The notes: generated by a model not told the origin, from the letters alone. A stretch of DNA of 64,000 nt from Formosa sp. Hel1_33_131 (GCA_949499105.1 CATEFX010000019.1:1-64000); one strand, 5' to 3'; counted from the first letter of the stretch, positions 29,616 to 40,202 are shown. Numbers and translations are program-made.

Positions 29616-30947
29616 ATGTTCAATGCCTTTGAAAATCTGTTAAATAATCAATTTTCTTTTCTAAAAGAGACCCCTGTGTTACTTGCGGTTTCTGGTGGGT
29701 TGGATAGTATGGTGTTGACTCATTTGTGCAAAAACGCTGGACTGAAAATCGCCCTAGCACATTGCAACTTTAAACTCAGAGCCGATGAAAGCGATGGAGA
29801 TGAAGACTTTATGAAAGCCTACGCAAAAACCCATAACATAGACGTGTTTACAACGTATTTTGAAACAGAGTTAGTTGCACAAACAACCAAGAAATCCATC
29901 CAAATGGCAGCCCGTCAATTGCGTTATGACTGGTTTGAATCATTGCAAATTCAGCATGGTTTTAAATATGTTTTAACGGCGCATCACGCTGACGATAATT
30001 TAGAAACCTTTCTCATTAATTTATCAAGGGGGACAGGACTCGATGGACTCATCGGAATTCCTGAGATTAATGGATCTGTAGTACGACCTTTACTAGAATT
30101 TTCTCGCGATGAAATTCTCGATTTTGCAACCCAAGAACACATTAATTGGCGTGAGGATGGCTCTAATCAAAACACAAAATACCTTCGTAATAAATTACGA
30201 CACACAGTCATTCCACTTTTAAAAGAATTGAACCCGTCCTTTATGGATTGTTTTGAATCTACCCAAGCGCATTTAACGGATACCAAGTCACTTTTAGAAG
30301 ATTATATGTTAGAGATCGAGGATCGGGTTATTGACGCTGTTCATGAGGATCAAATCCTCTATAATATTGATAAAATCCAATCCTTAAATAATCCAAAAGC
30401 GTATTTGTTTCAACTATTAAAAACGTATAATTTCACCGATTGGAAAGAAATATCGGCGCTTATGAATGCACAGTCGGGAAAGCAAATCGTATCCAGTTCA
30501 CATCGATTATTAAAAAATAGATCGCAATTGATTTTAAGTAAATTGACATCTGTAGAAGCTACACCTATTTTGATTGATGCGTCAGAATCCTTAATTTCAA
30601 TTCCAAATAAAGCATTTGATTTAAAAATGGAGGTTGTCACATCTCTCGGTCAAAATGAAACAAACGTGGTGTATTTGGATTTTAAGACTTTAAAATTTCC
30701 ATTAACCCTTCGTAACTGGACGGCGGGCGACTATTTTTATCCAAGCGGCATGCAGGGTAAAAAGAAGCTGAGTAAGTATTTTAAAGATAAAAAACTCTCA
30801 CTCATTGAAAAAGAAAATACACTTATTATATACAGTGGAGACGCCGTTGTTTGGGTGATTGGTAGACGCGCAGACCAACGATTTATAGCCACTGAATCCA
30901 GTCCTAAAATTTTTAAAATCTCTATTCTACAAAATGCCAATAGTTAA
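29616..30947 (+). CDS. tilS: tRNA(Ile)-lysidine synthetase
   Basis: PP-loop LLAVSGGLDSMVLTHL, YVLTAHHADDNLETFLINLSRGTGLDGL, C-terminal TilS domain. Confidence 0.95.
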   Translation: MFNAFENLLNNQFSFLKETPVLLAVSGGLDSMVLTHLCKNAGLKIALAHCNFKLRADESDGDEDFMKAYAKTHNIDVFTTYFETELVAQTTKKSIQMAARQLRYDWFESLQIQHGFKYVLTAHHADDNLETFLINLSRGTGLDGLIGIPEINGSVVRPLLEFSRDEILDFATQEHINWREDGSNQNTKYLRNKLRHTVIPLLKELNPSFMDCFESTQAHLTDTKSLLEDYMLEIEDRVIDAVHEDQILYNIDKIQSLNNPKAYLFQLLKTYNFTDWKEISALMNAQSGKQIVSSSHRLLKNRSQLILSKLTSVEATPILIDASESLISIPNKAFDLKMEVVTSLGQNETNVVYLDFKTLKFPLTLRNWTAGDYFYPSGMQGKKKLSKYFKDKKLSLIEKENTLIIYSGDAVVWVIGRRADQRFIATESSPKIFKISILQNANS

Positions 30948-31893
30948 AAGCTCTTTTAAAGCACTTCCAATATTTAGGAGTGGATTTATATCAACCGTGT
31001 ATTCTGGTCTTTTACGCCGTTTAAAAATTAAACAGCTTAGAGAGCGCATCACCCTAAGAGATGGCGATTTTATTGACTTGGATTGGAGCTATAGTTCCAC
31101 GCCATCAAAGTCCGTCATTATATTGTTTCATGGATTGGAAGGTCATGGTCAACGCCCCTATATCACGGGAGCTGCGTTGCACTTTAATAAAAATAATAGT
31201 GATGCTATTTGTGTTAATTTCCGATGTTGTAGTGGTGAGTTAAATCGATTTTACTCTTCCTATCACTCTGGAAAAACAGACGATTTAGAGGATATCATTA
31301 AACATGTCGTTTCACTCAATAAATACGACTCAATTTTTCTTAAAGGCATTAGTCTCGGAGGAAATATTGTTTTAAAATATTTGGGAGATGGATCAATTGT
31401 TCCCCCACAAGTGAAGGCCGCCATGGCGGTGTCTGTACCTTGTGATTTATCCGGATCCGCAAAAAAATTACATAAATTTAAAAACCTTCCTTACCATATC
31501 AATTTCAAATGGGGCTTGGTCCAACGATTAAAATTAAAGCAAAAAAAATTCCCTCAAGCAATTTCTAAATCTCAAATTCGAGCGATTCGAACCCTGAATG
31601 ATTTTGATGAAGTGTACACCTCTAGAGCACATGGCTTTGAAAATGCTCAGGATTATTATAAAAAATGCAGCAGTCTTCAGTTTTTAAAAACGATTCAAAC
31701 GCCAGTATTAATTCTAAATGCTTTAAATGATTCCTTTTTATCCGAAGCGTGTTACCCATATAAAGATGTTGAGACCAATCCGATGCTGCATTTAGAAACA
31801 CCCGATCGTGGTGGTCACGTTGGATTTATCACTCGAAAGGGCTATTATTACAATGAAACTCGCGCTCTTGAGTTTTTCTTAGAATGTAAGTAA
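30934..31893 (+). CDS. alpha/beta hydrolase, YheT-like
   Basis: IILFHGLEGHGQRPYITGAALHF, FLKGISLGGNIVLKYLGDG, DRGGHVGF; overlaps tilS by 14 nt. Confidence 0.9.
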   Translation: MPIVKSSFKALPIFRSGFISTVYSGLLRRLKIKQLRERITLRDGDFIDLDWSYSSTPSKSVIILFHGLEGHGQRPYITGAALHFNKNNSDAICVNFRCCSGELNRFYSSYHSGKTDDLEDIIKHVVSLNKYDSIFLKGISLGGNIVLKYLGDGSIVPPQVKAAMAVSVPCDLSGSAKKLHKFKNLPYHINFKWGLVQRLKLKQKKFPQAISKSQIRAIRTLNDFDEVYTSRAHGFENAQDYYKKCSSLQFLKTIQTPVLILNALNDSFLSEACYPYKDVETNPMLHLETPDRGGHVGFITRKGYYYNETRALEFFLECK

Positions 31894-32460
31894 GGTGTTG
31901 TAGATTTTATCCATTGGAAAGCCCATCACATTAAAGTAAGAACCTTCAATTTTAGTGACTCCAACTTGTCCAATCCAATCTTGAATCCCATACGCGCCAG
32001 CTTTATCTAAAACCGTATAATTGTTGATATAATACCATAGTTCCGCATCAGTGAGCGATTTGAACGTCACTTTGGTAATGGAATTTATTGTTTTTTGACT
32101 GTCAACCGATTTAAAACATACCGATGTAATCACTTCATGTGTGTGGCCACTCAAGCTTTTTAGCATTTGAAAGGCCTCATTTGTATCGATTGGTTTTCCG
32201 AGTGCTTTATTGTCAAACCAAACAATGGTATCGCTCGTAATGAGGATATCATTTGGTTTTAATTCTTCTACAAAAGGCATTGATTTGAGTTGCGCCAAAT
32301 AATCAGAAATCTCAAAATGCCGAAGTCTATCGGGGTATTCTTCTTTTACAGGCTTGATTCGGATCTCAAACTCCAGTCCAAGCCCTTTAATTAGCTCCTG
32401 TCGTCGTGGAGAAGAAGAGGCTAAAATGATGTGTTTGGATTTGAGACGTTCAGTGAGCAT
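31879..32460 (-). CDS. maf: Maf-family nucleoside triphosphate pyrophosphatase
   Basis: IILASSSPRRQELIKGLGLEFE, LITSDTIVWFDNKALGKP, DKAGAYGIQDWIG...GSYFNVMGFP. Confidence 0.95.
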   Translation of the reverse strand: MLTERLKSKHIILASSSPRRQELIKGLGLEFEIRIKPVKEEYPDRLRHFEISDYLAQLKSMPFVEELKPNDILITSDTIVWFDNKALGKPIDTNEAFQMLKSLSGHTHEVITSVCFKSVDSQKTINSITKVTFKSLTDAELWYYINNYTVLDKAGAYGIQDWIGQVGVTKIEGSYFNVMGFPMDKIYNTLLTF

Positions 32461-32470
32461 ACATTATATA

Positions 32471-33001
32471 TTAATCATATTGCGCATCGAATGCTTTCAT
32501 CCAATGGCCTTGTACTTTTAAAACTTGTTCTAAAATATCACGCACAGCCCCTTGCCCTCCTTTTTTGTGTGAGATGTATTTTGAGACTGCTTTAACTTCA
32601 GGGACTGCATCCAGTGGGCAGGTGGGAAGTCCAACCAATTTCATAGGCGGAATGTCCGGAATATCGTCCCCCATATAAATGACATTTTCTGGGTTCAATT
32701 GGTGTGTTTCAAATAGTTTATTGAGTTGTACAACTTTATCATGTGCCCCCAAATAAATTTCTTTAACGCCCAAACCTTCAAGTCGCTTTCGAACGCCTTC
32801 ATTTTTTCCGCCAGAAATAATACAGATTAATAAACCAGCATCCACGGCTGTTTTTAGAGCATAGCCATCTCTTGTACTCATCTTACGAAGCATTTCTCCG
32901 TCACTGGTCACTAAAACAGAACTATCGGTTAACACCCCATCGACATCAAAAATTAATGTCGTCACGTCTTTAAGGTATTCTTTATAATTTTTTGTATCCA
33001 T
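32471..33001 (-). CDS. kdsC: KdsC-like HAD phosphatase (3-deoxy-D-manno-octulosonate 8-phosphate phosphatase)
   Basis: TLIFDVDGVLTDSSVLV, STRDGYALKTAVDAGLLICIISGG, YMGDDIPDIPPMKLVGLPTCPLDAVPEVK. Confidence 0.88.
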   Translation of the reverse strand: MDTKNYKEYLKDVTTLIFDVDGVLTDSSVLVTSDGEMLRKMSTRDGYALKTAVDAGLLICIISGGKNEGVRKRLEGLGVKEIYLGAHDKVVQLNKLFETHQLNPENVIYMGDDIPDIPPMKLVGLPTCPLDAVPEVKAVSKYISHKKGGQGAVRDILEQVLKVQGHWMKAFDAQYD

Positions 33002-33752
33002 GAGTGTTTTTTATTGAATTAGTAAGTTGATCATACAGCGATTGGTAATCTGGATGACTTTCTAAAGTTCTTAGATGGTGATTGATCGTCACTTGGTCAT
33101 TGCGTTTTGCAGGGCCCGTTTGCGCACTGTAAGGCGATGTCTGTTGAATTTTTTTTGCAGTTTCTAATATCAGAGGTTTTAAAACATCAAAACTAATCGC
33201 TTTAAAATCGGTTAATTCATGAGCGATGCGATACAACTGATTGGTAAAATTATTAACAAATACGGCCGATAAATGCAGCGCTTGCCGTTGTTCGGTATTG
33301 ATCATATAAAACGGACTTCCCATTGAAGCTGCCAGGGTTTTAAGAAGTTTTGTATCTTCTTTTTCCATCGTTTCAATGCAAAATGGAACTTCTGAAAAAT
33401 CCAATTCTGAAGTTGCCGAAAATGTTTGAAGTGGATAAAAGACCCCTCGTCGGTGTTTCATATCCAAAAGTTTTAGAGCCACACTTCCCGAGGTATGCAC
33501 CACCAAACGATTTTCAAAAGGAAGTTGTTTTGACAGCTCCGAAACAGCTTTGTCACTGACGGCGATCATATACACATCCGCCATTTTCAAATCCTTTACA
33601 TCATGGCATAACTCAATGGATTTCACGGGCCATTGGATCGCTTTAGGATCGCGACAATACCATTGAACCAAGTTTAAGTTTTTGGCAGATTGAACCGCCT
33701 TCACTAAATGAGTTCCTACATTTCCAGCTCCTAAAATTACCACTGATATCAT
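32982..33752 (-). CDS. Rossmann-like and DUF2520 domain-containing protein
   Basis: ISVVILGAGNVGTHLVKAV; RRGVFYPLQTFS; FVNNFTNQLYRIAHEL; HHLRTLESHPDYQSLYDQLTNSI. Overlaps the kdsC-like gene by 20 nt. Confidence 0.85.
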   Translation of the reverse strand: MISVVILGAGNVGTHLVKAVQSAKNLNLVQWYCRDPKAIQWPVKSIELCHDVKDLKMADVYMIAVSDKAVSELSKQLPFENRLVVHTSGSVALKLLDMKHRRGVFYPLQTFSATSELDFSEVPFCIETMEKEDTKLLKTLAASMGSPFYMINTEQRQALHLSAVFVNNFTNQLYRIAHELTDFKAISFDVLKPLILETAKKIQQTSPYSAQTGPAKRNDQVTINHHLRTLESHPDYQSLYDQLTNSIKNTHGYKKL

Positions 33753-33905
33753 TCAGCTAAAATAAACAAGTAATCGGTCATTTGAAAGTTTAAAGAAACC
33801 AATACATTTAATTTGTTTAAATTACTGTTAAAACCGATTCACATAAATGACTTTTTCTATTAAAATAGGTACATTTGCAGTTCAATAAAATGTGTCTATT
33901 TTAAG

Positions 33906-36900
33906 ATGATCAAAAAACTATCCAACCTTCTTTTTTCTACCCGTTTAACAGGGATGCTTTTCATCCTATTTGCCATTGCAATGGCGGTTGGAACGTTTAT
34001 GGATCAGGGGCAAAGTACCTCACCAACGCCTTATTCCCGAACACTTATCTATAATGCTTGGTGGTTTGAAGCCATTATGTGTGTGTTTATCGTCAATTTT
34101 GCGGGGAATATTTTTAGATACCGATTATTGAGAAAAGAAAAATGGGCTACTTTAACCCTTCACTTATCATTTATTTTCATTCTCTTAGGCGCCTTTATTA
34201 CACGGTATCACGGTTTTGAAGGCATGATGTCCATTCGAGAAGGGGCGACCGAAAACACATTTTTATCTCAAAAAACATATTTAACCACTTATATTGACGG
34301 GGATTTTAAAATTAATGGTCAATTACAACGGCGTGTTCATGAAGATGAAGTCGATTTTTCGCCCCGACTATTAAATACTTATGAACTAAAAACGGCTTAC
34401 AACACCACGCCAATTTTAATTGAATTGGTTAATTTTATTGCTGGTGCTGAGGAAGATATCATTCCAACTGACGACGGCGACTACTATTTAAAAATTGTGG
34501 AAGCTGGTGATGGCGCGCCGCACAACCATTTCCTAAAATTAGGACAAGTGAGTAGTATACATAATGTGTTGTACGCACTCAACAAACCAACAGATGGTGC
34601 CATTAATATTACATATTCAGAAGACAACTTAACAATTCAGTCGCCTTATGAAGGCGAATATATGACCATGGCTACTGGGTTTCAAGGTCAATTGGTCAAA
34701 GATAGCATTCAACCTTTAGCGCTTCGATCGCGGTATATCATCGGAAACCAAGCGATCGTATTTCCAAAACCTGTGGTTAAAGGGGCTTTTGATATCGTCA
34801 AAAAATCGGCGCTTCTTAAAGGAGATGAAGATGGGATTGCGTTAAAAATTACAGCGAATGGTTCTACTAAAACTATTAAGTTGCTAGGAGGGAAGGGCTC
34901 AAATAATCCATTTAAAGACATTGAAGTCGGAGGATTAGAGTTTAATTTTAAATACGGTTCTAAACTCTTGGAACTTCCTTTTGAAATTAAATTAAACGAT
35001 TTTATTGCGGAACGCTTTCCTGGCACCGAAAAAAGCTATGCATCTTTTGAAAGTAAAGTGACTGTTGTGGACCCTTTAGAAGAAGATTTTGATTTCCATA
35101 TTTATATGAATAATATTCTCAACCACCAAGGTTATAAATTTTTCCAATCGTCATTTGATCCCGATGAAAAAGGGACTGTTTTATCTGTTAACCATGATTA
35201 CTGGGGCACATGGTTTACTTACTTAGGGTACTATTTATTATACTTTGGTCTAATGGCAATCTTATTATCAAAACATGCACGTATGGAATCCTTACGTCGT
35301 CAGCTTGATAAAATCAAGAAAAAGAAATCACAATTAGCGATGATCGTTTTGTTTCTCGTCTCTATGAGTGGGTTTGCACAAACGTCACATGGGTCGGATC
35401 ATGTTAATTTACGACCCACACAAACGCAGTTAGATTCTATTTTAAAACTAAACATCACGCCCGTTAATGAGGCCGACCGATTTGGGCATTTGGTCATTCA
35501 GGATACGGATGGACGGATGAAACCCATAAATACCTATGCGTCTGAACTCCTTCGAAAACTGAGCAAAAAAGACGTGTATCAAACCTTTGATGCCAATCAA
35601 GTTTTCTTATCCATGCAAGAAAGCCCACAACTTTGGTACAACGTTCCAATTATTTTCTTGAAGGCCAAAAAAGCAGATACAATTCGGACGATTCTAGGTT
35701 TAGAAAAATCGGCAAAATATGCAGCCTTAGTCGATTTTTTAGATCCCAACTTGGATTATAAATTAGGACCTTACTTGACAGATGCTTACAGTGCGTCAGT
35801 GCCCACAGCCATTCAAAATATATTTAAGGAAACAGACCAACGCGTTAGTTTGTTATTCAATACTTTGGAAGGAAGTGCGTTGCGCTTATTCCCAATTCCA
35901 GAGGATGAAAATAATACATGGGTTTCTTCCAAAGATTATAGAGAAGGGGCGTATCAATTACAAGACTCCCTCTATGGGAATTTTATCAATACGGGGTTTA
36001 TAGCCTATATGGCAACCTTGCAAAACGACAAAGTTTCAAAAACAGATTTCTCAAAAAGTCATCAATTATTAGATGCTATCAAATCGACACAGATTAAATA
36101 TGGCGGCGCTACGATGCTTAGTGAGGATAAAATTGCCACCGAAATCATCTATAACCGTTATGATATTTTCAAAAAACTATTTGAATATTATATGTACGCA
36201 AGTAGTTTGATGTTCCTGTTATTGATCGTTCAGATTTTTAAAGATCGGAGTAAAATCCTCCACTATTCGGTTCAAACCTTTAAATATTTAATTTGGATTT
36301 GTTTCGGACTACATACAGCAGGTTTGATTGCACGTTGGTATATTTCGGGCCATGCCCCTTGGAGTGATGCCTATGAATCGATGATTTATGTGGCTTGGGC
36401 CACCATGTCTTTTGGAGTCATGTTAGGAAAGAAAAGCGATTTAACTTTTGCTTCTACAGCCTTTGTCACTGCTATGATACTAATGATCGCTCATTGGAAT
36501 TGGATGGATCCTTCGATCGGAAATCTACAACCTGTTTTAAATAGTTATTGGTTAATGATTCACGTCGCCATTATAGTGGGAAGTTACGGACCGTTAACTC
36601 TAGGGATGATTTTAGGACTTATTACATTGTTGTTAATGATATTAACCAATGCAAAGAATAAGGAAAAGATGGCTCTAAATATTAAAGAGCTTACGATTAT
36701 TAACGAAATGGCGTTGACCGTTGGTTTGGTCATGTTAACGATCGGAAATTTCTTAGGCGGTATGTGGGCCAATGAAAGTTGGGGACGCTATTGGGGTTGG
36801 GATCCTAAAGAAACATGGGCTTTAATCAGTATTATGATATATGCCTTTGTGATTCACATGCGTTTGATTCCTGGCTTGCGAAGCCGATTTGGATTTAGTG

Positions 36901-37091
36901 TGGCTTCTGTGCTCGCCTATGGGAGCATTATGATGACCTATTTTGGGGTGAATTTTTATCTTGCAGGATTACATTCATATGCCAAAGACGATCAAGAAAT
37001 AAGCATTACTTACATTGTTGGTTCGTTACTAGTCATCACAATTCTTGCCGTGTTTGCATATCGAAAACACTTAAAATATTTCAAGAAATAA
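33906..37091 (+). CDS. ccsA: cytochrome c biogenesis protein, fused ResB-CcsA (CcsBA)
   Basis: ResB-like N-half, CcsA C-half with WAN.SWGRYWGWDPKETWALISIMIYAFVIHMR; 1061 aa. Confidence 0.93.
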   Translation: MIKKLSNLLFSTRLTGMLFILFAIAMAVGTFMDQGQSTSPTPYSRTLIYNAWWFEAIMCVFIVNFAGNIFRYRLLRKEKWATLTLHLSFIFILLGAFITRYHGFEGMMSIREGATENTFLSQKTYLTTYIDGDFKINGQLQRRVHEDEVDFSPRLLNTYELKTAYNTTPILIELVNFIAGAEEDIIPTDDGDYYLKIVEAGDGAPHNHFLKLGQVSSIHNVLYALNKPTDGAINITYSEDNLTIQSPYEGEYMTMATGFQGQLVKDSIQPLALRSRYIIGNQAIVFPKPVVKGAFDIVKKSALLKGDEDGIALKITANGSTKTIKLLGGKGSNNPFKDIEVGGLEFNFKYGSKLLELPFEIKLNDFIAERFPGTEKSYASFESKVTVVDPLEEDFDFHIYMNNILNHQGYKFFQSSFDPDEKGTVLSVNHDYWGTWFTYLGYYLLYFGLMAILLSKHARMESLRRQLDKIKKKKSQLAMIVLFLVSMSGFAQTSHGSDHVNLRPTQTQLDSILKLNITPVNEADRFGHLVIQDTDGRMKPINTYASELLRKLSKKDVYQTFDANQVFLSMQESPQLWYNVPIIFLKAKKADTIRTILGLEKSAKYAALVDFLDPNLDYKLGPYLTDAYSASVPTAIQNIFKETDQRVSLLFNTLEGSALRLFPIPEDENNTWVSSKDYREGAYQLQDSLYGNFINTGFIAYMATLQNDKVSKTDFSKSHQLLDAIKSTQIKYGGATMLSEDKIATEIIYNRYDIFKKLFEYYMYASSLMFLLLIVQIFKDRSKILHYSVQTFKYLIWICFGLHTAGLIARWYISGHAPWSDAYESMIYVAWATMSFGVMLGKKSDLTFASTAFVTAMILMIAHWNWMDPSIGNLQPVLNSYWLMIHVAIIVGSYGPLTLGMILGLITLLLMILTNAKNKEKMALNIKELTIINEMALTVGLVMLTIGNFLGGMWANESWGRYWGWDPKETWALISIMIYAFVIHMRLIPGLRSRFGFSVASVLAYGSIMMTYFGVNFYLAGLHSYAKDDQEISITYIVGSLLVITILAVFAYRKHLKYFKK

Positions 37092-37093
37092 AT

Positions 37094-37753
37094 CTAGTCA
37101 AAAATAGATTTAACGTTATCGAATCTAATGTCGGTATAATCAGAAACTAGCATATCTGCTCTCGAGTAATCTTGGTCTTTTGAATGTTCACTCTTATAAG
37201 CAATACAAAAGATACCCGCCTCTTTTGCAGCAATAATTCCATTGGTAGAATCTTCAATGACAAAACATTCAGAAGGGGAGACCCCAGCAGCTTTGGCAGC
37301 ATTTTCAAATATTTCAGGATGTGGTTTGGAAGCCTTTAAATCGGCACCACTCAATTTGTCTTTAAAGTAAGTATCAAGATTAAAGCGTTTCATCACATTA
37401 TTAATCGTAAACATAGAGGCCGAAGAAGCCACTACCAAAGTCAACCCATTGGCATGATAATCTTTAATAAGTGCTTCGACACCTTCAAGGAGTTGAAGGT
37501 CTGGGTCTTCAAAAAACAACTTGGTAAAATGCGCACGTTTGCCTTGTTCTAAAACAATCGGTTTATGAACTAAATTAAAGTGTTTACAAAGAAACTCACA
37601 AATACCACGCGTAGACTGTCCTGTGAAACTTCGATATAATTGCTCAGAAACATTGATTCCAACATCCTCAAACATCATTTGGTAGGCTTTGTGGTGAAGC
37701 GGTTCGGTATCTACAATAACCCCATCCATATCAAAAAGTACTGCTTTTAACAT
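37094..37753 (-). CDS. HAD family hydrolase, beta-phosphoglucomutase-like
   Basis: MLKAVLFDMDGVIVDTEPLHHKAYQ, VASSASMFTINNVMKRFNL, KPHPEIFENAAKAAGVSPSECFVIEDSTNGIIAAKEAGI. Start set at internal M (37753). Confidence 0.92.
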   Translation of the reverse strand: MLKAVLFDMDGVIVDTEPLHHKAYQMMFEDVGINVSEQLYRSFTGQSTRGICEFLCKHFNLVHKPIVLEQGKRAHFTKLFFEDPDLQLLEGVEALIKDYHANGLTLVVASSASMFTINNVMKRFNLDTYFKDKLSGADLKASKPHPEIFENAAKAAGVSPSECFVIEDSTNGIIAAKEAGIFCIAYKSEHSKDQDYSRADMLVSDYTDIRFDNVKSIFD

Positions 37754-37859
37754 CGCTATTTTTTTTACGAAGATAATACTTAGAATGGATTTTATTTCAG
37801 CAATAAACTGAGAATAAATAACAAATTTTTTATACATTCGAATTAAATAAAAACCAACA

Positions 37860-38045
37860 ATGAAATTTGTTAAAAAACTAGGAGTCACCAACATTTTACT
37901 GCTTGCGTTATGCGCCATCATAATTTGTGTGTCCGAATATTTGTTTATGACAGGAGAAGAGTTACACGGTATTTTTGTAGGGATCTGGGCACCAATGCTT
38001 TTAGGTCTAATGATATTCTTTAAACTGTTCCGTCTTGACCGCTAA
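37860..38045 (+). CDS. small two-TM membrane protein, unknown function
   Basis: 61 aa, hydrophobic segments TNILLLALCAIIICVSEYLF and GIFVGIWAPMLLGLMIFFKLF; ATG start, not antisense of another gene. Confidence 0.6.
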   Translation: MKFVKKLGVTNILLLALCAIIICVSEYLFMTGEELHGIFVGIWAPMLLGLMIFFKLFRLDR

Positions 38046-38164
38046 TTCGATCGTTGTATCTTTTTCTGTGTTTGTATCGGTATGTGTAGTCATATGGGCG
38101 ATTGTTTTAATAAAACAATTTAACGATATCGGTAAGAATTAGAGTGATCTTATAAACCAAAACT

Positions 38165-39325
38165 ATGAGTCCTAAAAAACAAGGTTTAAACACCATCTGT
38201 ACCCATTCAGGGTCCTTAGAAGACAGCGTTTTTAAAGGGGTGGTATCACCGCTTTATATGTCTACTTCCTATGATTTTATGGAGGTTGATACCAAACGGT
38301 ATCCACGCTATTTTAACACGCCAAATCAAGAATTTTTATCCAAAAAAATTGCAGCTTTAGAACATGCGGAAGCGGCCTTAATTTTCGGATCTGGAATGGC
38401 TGCGATTTCTGCGACGCTTTTAACTTTTTTAAAATCGGGCGATCACGCGGTCATACAAAATGATATTTATGGAGGGACCCGAAATTTTATTGTATCACAT
38501 TTTAAAAATTATGGGATTCAATATAGTTTTACACGCGATTTATCGGCCGAAGCTTTTGAAGAATGTATTCAAGAAAACACTACACTAATATATATAGAAA
38601 CGCCTTCTAATCCCTTATTAAAATTAGTCGACATATTTGCGATTGCTAAATTGGCAAAAAGCCGCCAGATTATTACTGCTGCCGACAATACGTTTGCGAC
38701 TCCCATTGTTCAAAATCCGATTGATTTAGGAATTGACATCGTTATTCACAGTGCAACCAAATATTTTGGAGGCCATAGTGATATTAGCGCTGGAGCCGTT
38801 GCGTCTTCACAAGAACTCATGGATATGATTTGGGATTTAGCCAAAGATTTTGGAGGTAATTTAAGTGATTACACCGTCTGGTTGCTCGAAAGAAGCATGA
38901 AGACCTTAGGCATTCGAGTGAAAGCACAACAACGTAATGCAAAACGCTTAGCGAAGTTCTTAGAAAAAAATAAAGCTGTTAAAGCAGTCCATTACCCCGG
39001 GCTAAAATCTAGTGAATTCCACAGTTTAGCTAAAATACAGATGAAAGGGAATGGTGCCATGCTATCGTTTGAACTTAAAGATCCTTGGAATTCCGAAGTA
39101 TTTTTAAAAGCGCTCAAACTTATCAAACCCTCAATGAGCTTGGCAGGGGTTGAAAGTACGATGTTATTACCTTCTAAAACCTCACACGCATTGCTTTCGG
39201 ATACAGAGCGTATGGAACAAGGGATCACAGATCAATTGATTCGTTTTTCTGTAGGCATTGAAACTAAATCAGATTTAATTGAAGATATTCAACAAGCATT
39301 AACGGCTTGTCACATTAAAAAATAA
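38165..39325 (+). CDS. trans-sulfuration PLP enzyme (cystathionine gamma-lyase/synthase family)
   Basis: FGSGMAAISATLLTFLKSGDHAVIQNDIYGGT, AADNTFATPIVQNPIDLGIDIVIHSATKYFGGHSDISAGA. Confidence 0.92.
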   Translation: MSPKKQGLNTICTHSGSLEDSVFKGVVSPLYMSTSYDFMEVDTKRYPRYFNTPNQEFLSKKIAALEHAEAALIFGSGMAAISATLLTFLKSGDHAVIQNDIYGGTRNFIVSHFKNYGIQYSFTRDLSAEAFEECIQENTTLIYIETPSNPLLKLVDIFAIAKLAKSRQIITAADNTFATPIVQNPIDLGIDIVIHSATKYFGGHSDISAGAVASSQELMDMIWDLAKDFGGNLSDYTVWLLERSMKTLGIRVKAQQRNAKRLAKFLEKNKAVKAVHYPGLKSSEFHSLAKIQMKGNGAMLSFELKDPWNSEVFLKALKLIKPSMSLAGVESTMLLPSKTSHALLSDTERMEQGITDQLIRFSVGIETKSDLIEDIQQALTACHIKK

Positions 39326-39329
39326 ACCC

Positions 39330-40052
39330 ATGAAAATTGATGTCCTTGCTTTTGGCGCACACCCCGATGATGTAGAATTGAGCTGTGGTGGTACCATTTT
39401 TAAAGAGATACAAAACGGAAAAACGGTTGGGATCATAGATCTTACAAAAGGTGAATTAGGAACTCGTGGTACCGCTGAAACTCGAAAAACAGAAGCTGAA
39501 AATGCGGCTAAAATACTTGGCGTTTCATTTCGTGAAAACATGAATTTTTCGGATGGTTTTATTGTCAACGATAAAGCACATCAATTAGAAATCATAAAAA
39601 TAATAAGACAGTATCAGCCAGAAATCGTGTTATGCAATGCTGTAGATGATCGGCATACCGACCACGGGAAGGCGAGTCAGCTTGTTAGTGATGCCTGTTT
39701 TTTGAGTGGATTGGTTAAAATTGAAACTAATTCCGACGTTTCAAATACTTCTCAAGCGCCTTGGCGTCCAAAATCCATCTATCATTACATTCAATGGAAA
39801 ACCCTAGAACCGGATTTTGTCGTTGATATTAGTTTACAAATTGACCAAAAAATGGCCTCGGTTTTAGCCTATGCAACTCAATTCTATAATCCTAACAGTC
39901 AGGCTCCTGAAACTCCAATATCCTCCAAAAATTTTGTTGATAGTATTCGATATAGAGCGGCAGATTTAGGACGCTTAACAGGTGTTTCCTATGCTGAAGG
40001 TTTTAATGTAGAACGACTTCCTGCAATTGATTCGTTATTTAACTTAAAATAA
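39330..40052 (+). CDS. bshB1: bacillithiol biosynthesis deacetylase BshB1
   Basis: MKIDVLAFGAHPDDVELSCGGTIFKEIQNGKTVGIIDLTKGELGTRGTAETRKTEAENAAKILGV, DDRHTDHGKA: canonical BshB1. Confidence 0.95.
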   Translation: MKIDVLAFGAHPDDVELSCGGTIFKEIQNGKTVGIIDLTKGELGTRGTAETRKTEAENAAKILGVSFRENMNFSDGFIVNDKAHQLEIIKIIRQYQPEIVLCNAVDDRHTDHGKASQLVSDACFLSGLVKIETNSDVSNTSQAPWRPKSIYHYIQWKTLEPDFVVDISLQIDQKMASVLAYATQFYNPNSQAPETPISSKNFVDSIRYRAADLGRLTGVSYAEGFNVERLPAIDSLFNLK

Positions 40053-40120
40053 TATAAAAAAGTGTTTGTATAAAACACGAAATACTATACATTTGCAATC
40101 GCATTATTTGAATGCCAAAC

Positions 40121-40196
40121 GGTGGTTGTAGCTCAGTTGGTTAGAGCACTGGTTTGTGGTACCAGGGGTCGCCGGTTCGAACCCGGTCTTCCACCC
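40121..40196 (+). tRNA. tRNA-His(GTG)
   Basis: GGTGGTTGTAGCTCAGTTGGTTAGAGCACTGGTTTGTGGTACCAGGGGTCGCCGGTTCGAACCCGGTCTTCCACCC; anticodon GTG in CTGGT-TTGTGGT-ACCAG; extra 5' G as expected for tRNA-His. Confidence 0.95.
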
Positions 40197-40202
40197 AAAA
40201 GC

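Noticed and set aside
33906-37091. Very long ResB-CcsA ORF as a novel fusion
   Set aside because: Fused CcsBA proteins of this size are established, so not novel.
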